Assembly: GCF_032268605.1 (NCBI RefSeq)
Contig: NZ_CP130318.1
Coordinates: forward strand, 4,501,501 to 4,565,500
Reading direction: 5' to 3'
DNA from: Paenibacillus aurantius
GTDB taxonomy: Bacteria > Bacillota > Bacilli > Paenibacillales > NBRC-103111
DNA length: 64,000 nt
In this document: positions 60,232 to 64,000 of the stretch, one piece after another
Layout: the number at the start of each line of letters is the position of its first letter
How positions within the stretch are numbered: position 1 is the first letter of the stretch
Translations under genes and position numbers: made by a program
The notes under the pieces: generated by a model
Told to the model about the DNA's origin: nothing
Seen by the model: only the letters and a program-made list of their open reading frames with translations
Database searches by the model: none

Positions 60232-61722
60232 TTAGCGCAGACGCCAGGCGATATCGCTCCAGCGCAGCTCCTGGCGGAACGTAGCCGGGGTCGTGTTCTT
60301 GCCGATGAGCGCGAACTCGATTCCCGTCATCTCCGCCCAGTCGGCCAGCTGCTCGGCCGTTACCTCGTAGGAGAAGCCGGTGTGGTGCGCTCCGCCCGCC
60401 AGAATCCACGCCTCGGCGGAATCTCGGAGCGACGGCTCGGGCTTCCACAGCACGCGGGCAACGGGCAGTTTCGGCATCTCCTGCTGCGGAGGAACGGCCT
60501 CCACCGTGTTCACTAGCAGGCGGAACCGCTTGCCCAGGTCTATCACGGAAGCATTGAGCGCCGCGCCGGACCGGCCGTTGAAGATCATGCGGGCCGGATC
60601 GGCCTTCCCGCCGATGCCGAGCGGATGAACCTCGATCCGCGGCTTGTCCGCGGCGATCGTCGGGCAGACCTCGAGCATATGGGCCCCGAGCACAAGCTCG
60701 TTGCCCGGCTCCATGTGATACGTATAGTCCTCCATGAACGAGGTGCCGATGCCACCCGCCATGATCTTCATGATGCGGACGAGAGCCGCCGTCTTCCAGT
60801 CGCCTTCGCCGCCGAAGCCATAGCCTTCCGCCATCAGGCGCTGAACGGCGAGGCCCGGAAGCTGCTGGAGCCCGTGCAGGTCCTCGAAGGTGGTCGTGAA
60901 GGCGCCGAAGCCTCCCTCTTCCAGAAAGCTCCTAAGCCCGAGCTCCAGTCGGCCCTGGTAGAGAATGGCGTCGCGAACCGCCCCTTCCTCCCTGGCCTCG
61001 GGAGCAAGCTCGTAGAGCTCCGAGTATTCCTCATAGAGCTCCTTCAGCTGGGCATCGGTCACGGCATCGACGCGTTCCGCCAGGTCCCCTACGCCGTATC
61101 CGTTGACGGACCAGCCAAACTGGATTTGCGCCTCCACCTTGTCTCCTTCGGTGACGGCTACTTGCCTCATGTTGTCCCCGAAGCGGGCCACCTTAAGCTG
61201 ACGCCCTTCCGAATAGGCGACGGCGGTCTTCATCCAGCCTCCGATCCGGGAGCGGACCTCCGGGTCCTCCCAGTAGCCGACCACAACCTTGCGGCTGATT
61301 CCCATGCGCGCCCCTATAAACCCGTATTCCCGGTCACCGTGAGCCGCCTGGTTCGTATTCATGAAATCCATGTCGATGCTGTCCCAAGGAATGTCCCGGT
61401 TATACTGCGTATGAAGATGCAGAAGGGGCTTGCGCAGCTCGGAGAGGCCGGCAATCCACATTTTGGCCGGGGAGAAGGTATGCATCCAGGTAATAATCCC
61501 GGCACAGGACTCATCGGCGTTGGCTTCCAGACAGAGGCTGCGGATGGCTTCGGGGGTGGTCAGAACCGTTCGGAATTCGAGAGGAAACGTAAGCGCCTGA
61601 TCCCCGTCCAGTCCTTGCGTCATTTCCCGGGAATGGCGTTCGACTTCCTCGATCGTCTCCGGTCCGTACAAATGCTGGCTTCCGGTCACAAACCAGAACC
61701 GATAGTTTTTTATTTTCAGCAT
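60232..61722 (-). CDS. araA: L-arabinose isomerase
   Basis: A 496-residue isomerase that converts L-arabinose to L-ribulose. FWFVTGSQHLYGPETIEEVERHS opens the protein; WMHTFSPAKMWIAGL, NTNQAAHGDREYGFIGARMG and GFGGEGDWKTAALVRIMKIMAGG, the last with a metal-binding Glu, and MLEVCPTIA are all AraA features. It is the last gene of araD-araB-araA, 29 bp after araB. A clear terminator follows. The DBA order differs from the ABD order of B. subtilis. Confidence 0.97.
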   Translation of the reverse strand: MLKIKNYRFWFVTGSQHLYGPETIEEVERHSREMTQGLDGDQALTFPLEFRTVLTTPEAIRSLCLEANADESCAGIITWMHTFSPAKMWIAGLSELRKPLLHLHTQYNRDIPWDSIDMDFMNTNQAAHGDREYGFIGARMGISRKVVVGYWEDPEVRSRIGGWMKTAVAYSEGRQLKVARFGDNMRQVAVTEGDKVEAQIQFGWSVNGYGVGDLAERVDAVTDAQLKELYEEYSELYELAPEAREEGAVRDAILYQGRLELGLRSFLEEGGFGAFTTTFEDLHGLQQLPGLAVQRLMAEGYGFGGEGDWKTAALVRIMKIMAGGIGTSFMEDYTYHMEPGNELVLGAHMLEVCPTIAADKPRIEVHPLGIGGKADPARMIFNGRSGAALNASVIDLGKRFRLLVNTVEAVPPQQEMPKLPVARVLWKPEPSLRDSAEAWILAGGAHHTGFSYEVTAEQLADWAEMTGIEFALIGKNTTPATFRQELRWSDIAWRLR

Positions 61723-61751
61723 GCTCCCTGTTCCTCCTCTTGTAGGAATGA

Positions 61752-63425
61752 TTAGTGCCTTGCCTCTTCGCGGATGGCTTTCAGCCGTTTCATCACATCG
61801 TTCGCCCCGCGGCCGAAATAATCGTGCAGCCGGTTATATTCCTCGTACAGCCGGTTGTAAACCGCCACATTCTCGGGAATGGGCTTGAACCTCTCCTCGC
61901 GGACCCGGGCCATGTTCTGCGCCGCCTCGACCAGGCTGTCGTATCCGCCGTTCTCCACTCCAGCGGCCACCGCCCCGAACATCGCGGCGCCGAGGGCCGG
62001 CGTCTGCTTCGAATCCGCAATCTTGATCTCGCGGTTCGTCACATCGGCGTAGATCTGCATAAGAAGCCGGTTCCTTTGCGGAAGCCCGCCGCATGCATAC
62101 AGCTCTTGCACTTCCAGCCCGTTGTCGTGGAAGGCTTCCACGATTTTGCGGGTGCCGAACGCCGTCGCTTCGAGCAGCGTCCGGTAAACCTCCTCGGGCT
62201 TGGTCAGAAGGGAGTAGCCGACAATCAGCCCGCTCAGCTCCGTATCGACAAGGACGGACCGGTTCCCGTTCCACCAATCGAGCGCGAGAAGTCCGGTTTC
62301 CCCCGGCCGGTACGCGGAAGCACGTTTCTCCAGCCATTCATGGACGCTGATGTTCTCCTTGGCGGCCGCCTCCAGCACATAAGCCGGAACCCCCTGCTCC
62401 ACAAACCAGGCAAAAATATCCCCCACCGCCGACTGGCCCGCCTCGTATCCGAAGTAGCCCGGAATGATGCCGTCCTCGACCACTCCGCACATGCCCTCGA
62501 CACTCTTCTCCTGGGAGGCAAGCAGCATGTGGCAGATGGACGTGCCCATCGCCATGACGAGCTTGCCGGGGGTAACGACGCCTACGCCGGCCACGGCTGC
62601 GTGCGCATCGACATTGCCGACCGCCACGGCCGTCCCCGCCTGCAGGCCAAGCGCCTCGGCCATTTCCTCCGTCAGCCCGCCTGCTCTGGAGCCGAGGGGG
62701 ACAACCTCTCCGCGCAGCTTCGTCTCCGTCAGATCCTCCAGCCGCGGGTCGAGCGACCGGAAGAAGTCCCGGCTCGGGTAGCCTTCCTGCTTGTGCCAGA
62801 TGGACTTGTACCCGGCCGTGCAGGAGTTGCGCCGGATGCTCCCCGTCAGCTGGGAAACGACCCAATCGGTCGCTTCCACAAACCGGTCCGTCCGCTCGTA
62901 AATCTCGGGCGCCTCGTTAAGAACCTGCCAGACCTTCGCGATCATCCACTCCGAGGAAATTTTGCCTCCGTAGCGGGGAAGGAACGTTTCTCCTCTTTCC
63001 TCCGCGATTTCATTCAGCCGGTTCGCTTCTTCCTGGGCGGCGTGATGCTTCCACAGCTTCACCCAGCTGTGGGGGTTGTCCTTCAGCTCCGGGTGCCAGC
63101 AGAGCGGCTTGCCTTCGCCATCGATTGGCAGAATGGTACACGCCGTAAAATCGATCCCGATGCCGATAACGTCAGCCGGATTAACGCCGGACGCCCTCAT
63201 CACCTCCGGCACGGAACGCTTCAGCACTTCCAGGTAATCCGAGGGATGCTGGAGCGCCCATTCGTAGCCGAGGCGGATTCCCGACTCGGGCAGCTCCTCA
63301 TCGATGACGCTGTGGGGATACGGGGTGACATGCTCGGCCACCTCGGTACCGTCCGCGAGGTTCACGAGAACGGCGCGGCCGGACTCGGTCCCATAGTCTA
63401 AGCCGATGGCATATTTGTGATTCAC
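61752..63425 (-). CDS. araB: Ribulokinase
   Basis: A 557-residue FGGY kinase that phosphorylates L-ribulose. [24 protein letters not shown] is the nucleotide-binding start; [38 protein letters not shown] and [24 protein letters not shown] are ribulokinase-specific. Start GTG 63425 with AAGGAGG 7 nt upstream. Between it and araD lies a 14-bp sequence repeated in direct order. Confidence 0.97.
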   Translation of the reverse strand: MNHKYAIGLDYGTESGRAVLVNLADGTEVAEHVTPYPHSVIDEELPESGIRLGYEWALQHPSDYLEVLKRSVPEVMRASGVNPADVIGIGIDFTACTILPIDGEGKPLCWHPELKDNPHSWVKLWKHHAAQEEANRLNEIAEERGETFLPRYGGKISSEWMIAKVWQVLNEAPEIYERTDRFVEATDWVVSQLTGSIRRNSCTAGYKSIWHKQEGYPSRDFFRSLDPRLEDLTETKLRGEVVPLGSRAGGLTEEMAEALGLQAGTAVAVGNVDAHAAVAGVGVVTPGKLVMAMGTSICHMLLASQEKSVEGMCGVVEDGIIPGYFGYEAGQSAVGDIFAWFVEQGVPAYVLEAAAKENISVHEWLEKRASAYRPGETGLLALDWWNGNRSVLVDTELSGLIVGYSLLTKPEEVYRTLLEATAFGTRKIVEAFHDNGLEVQELYACGGLPQRNRLLMQIYADVTNREIKIADSKQTPALGAAMFGAVAAGVENGGYDSLVEAAQNMARVREERFKPIPENVAVYNRLYEEYNRLHDYFGRGANDVMKRLKAIREEARH

Positions 63426-63457
63426 GTATAAGTCCTCCTTGTTGATCGGGTCTTTTA

Positions 63458-63489
63458 AAAGTAATGGTTTATTTCAAAGTAATGGTTTA
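63458..63489. repeat. 14-bp direct repeat between araD and araB
   Basis: AAAGTAATGGTTTA occurs twice (63458-63471 and 63476-63489), 18 bp apart start to start, just downstream of the araD stop codon. It does not resemble the AraR operator of Bacillus. It may be a regulator site or a chance duplication. Confidence 0.55.
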
Positions 63490-63510
63490 AAGCCTTCGTT
63501 AAGAAAGCGG

Positions 63511-64000
63511 TTACTTGCTCTGCCCGTAATAAGCGTTCGCTCCGTGCTTACGGAGAAAATGCTTGTCGAGCAGCGTCTGGTCCATCGATTCCAGGTCCGG
63601 GTTCAAGCGGAAGGAACGGGCGGCGATTTTGGCCACTTCCTCCAGCACTACTGCATTGTGAACAGCATCATGGGGTGTCTTTCCCCAGTTGAAAGGAGCA
63701 TGGTTGTGAACGAGGACGCCCGGAATCTGCATCGGATCTAGGGTGGCGAACGTTTCGGCGATCACATTCCCCGTCTCTTTCTCGTAGGCTCCGCTGATTT
63801 CCTCCGCGGTCATGGGACGGGTGCAGGGAATGGTGCCGTAGAAATAGTCCGCATGCGTCGTTCCAAGAGCCGGAATGCCCCTGCCCGCCTGCGCCCAGCT
63901 CGTCGCCCAGGAAGAATGGGTATGGACGATTCCTCCAATATGCGGGAATGCCCGGTACAGCACCAGGTGGGTAGGCGTATCGGAGGAAGGCCGTAACGAG
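63511..64000 (-). CDS. araD: L-ribulose-5-phosphate 4-epimerase, N-terminus outside the window
   Basis: The C-terminal 162 codons of an AraD class II aldolase-like epimerase. Visible are [51 protein letters not shown] with the zinc-binding His pair, and [27 protein letters not shown] with the third His region. The full enzyme has about 230 residues, so about 65-70 are missing beyond 64000. It converts L-ribulose-5-phosphate to D-xylulose-5-phosphate. It precedes araB by 85 bp; the promoter and regulator are outside. Confidence 0.95.
   Translation of the reverse strand, partial: SLRPSSDTPTHLVLYRAFPHIGGIVHTHSSWATSWAQAGRGIPALGTTHADYFYGTIPCTRPMTAEEISGAYEKETGNVIAETFATLDPMQIPGVLVHNHAPFNWGKTPHDAVHNAVVLEEVAKIAARSFRLNPDLESMDQTLLDKHFLRKHGANAYYGQSK

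Noticed and set aside
61755-63401. A 548-codon open frame on the plus strand opposite araB.
   Set aside because: It is the mirror of araB caused by GC-rich codon use; it lacks a ribosome site and family features, while araB is unmistakable. The same applies to long frames opposite sufD, sufB and the crt genes.

Overview
The window reads as chromosomal DNA of a spore-forming, fairly GC-rich Bacillota, most likely Paenibacillaceae. Support comes from a gerP spore-coat germination operon, a YtvI-type sporulation membrane protein, YfkAB, a sufCDSUB operon in the Gram-positive order, two short ChrA halves, strong AGGAGG ribosome sites, and U-tailed hairpin terminators after most transcription units. 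I see no rRNA, tRNA, CRISPR array, transposase or prophage. Most genes are on the minus strand.

Layout, left half. 1-8.5 kb: a DUF58/MoxR pair (cut by the window edge), an AI-2E/YtvI permease, a CNNM/CorC-type protein, YfkAB, an MMPL transporter and an HD-GYP phosphodiesterase. 8.6-14.8 kb: UppP, YunD, a molybdopterin-domain-like protein, a MoaD-MoaE fusion with MoeB, and a second HD-GYP protein. 14.8-21.3 kb: a five-bladed-propeller glycosidase and the SUF iron-sulfur operon, with a PerR/Fur-like box on its promoter and two terminators after it. 21.4-33 kb: DUF1802, small membrane proteins, methionine salvage (mtnK-mtnA), an SGNH esterase, PurT, MntH with twin operator-like repeats, a MerR-type regulator, a ROK regulator, a split chromate transporter and a 33-residue membrane microprotein.

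Layout, right half. 33-40.5 kb: gerPA-PE without gerPF, a beta-propeller lactonase, a diguanylate cyclase, a sulfatase and a divergent AraC regulator. 40.7-56.1 kb: a large carotenoid cluster. 56.2-60.1 kb: a Dabb protein, a cation/proton antiporter, DoxX and a BlaI/M56 pair. 60.2-64 kb: araD-araB-araA, with araD cut by the right edge.

The most interesting region is the carotenoid cluster. It holds a type 2 IPP isomerase, one CrtM, four CrtN/CrtP-type FAD oxidoreductases, a CruF-like hydratase, two glycosyltransferases, two unrelated acyltransferases and an aldehyde dehydrogenase. This looks like a C30 (diapo-) pathway combining a staphyloxanthin-type acid end (crtP, aldH, crtQ, crtO) with a hydrated, glycosylated and acylated end (CruF-like, GT2, PlsC-type). 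In the middle lies a MerR/B12-binding regulator carrying the CarH photoreceptor motifs (W-x9-EH and E-x-H-x-x-G). Two intergenic regions contain arrays of four nTnnACA motifs at 11-bp (once 12-bp) spacing, the reported form of a CarH operator, and these overlap the promoters of both minus-strand operons and of the divergent crtP. The inferred system is a B12-dependent, light-induced pigment cluster that also controls its own regulator.

Functions are assigned from remembered family features read in the translations. No database search was run.
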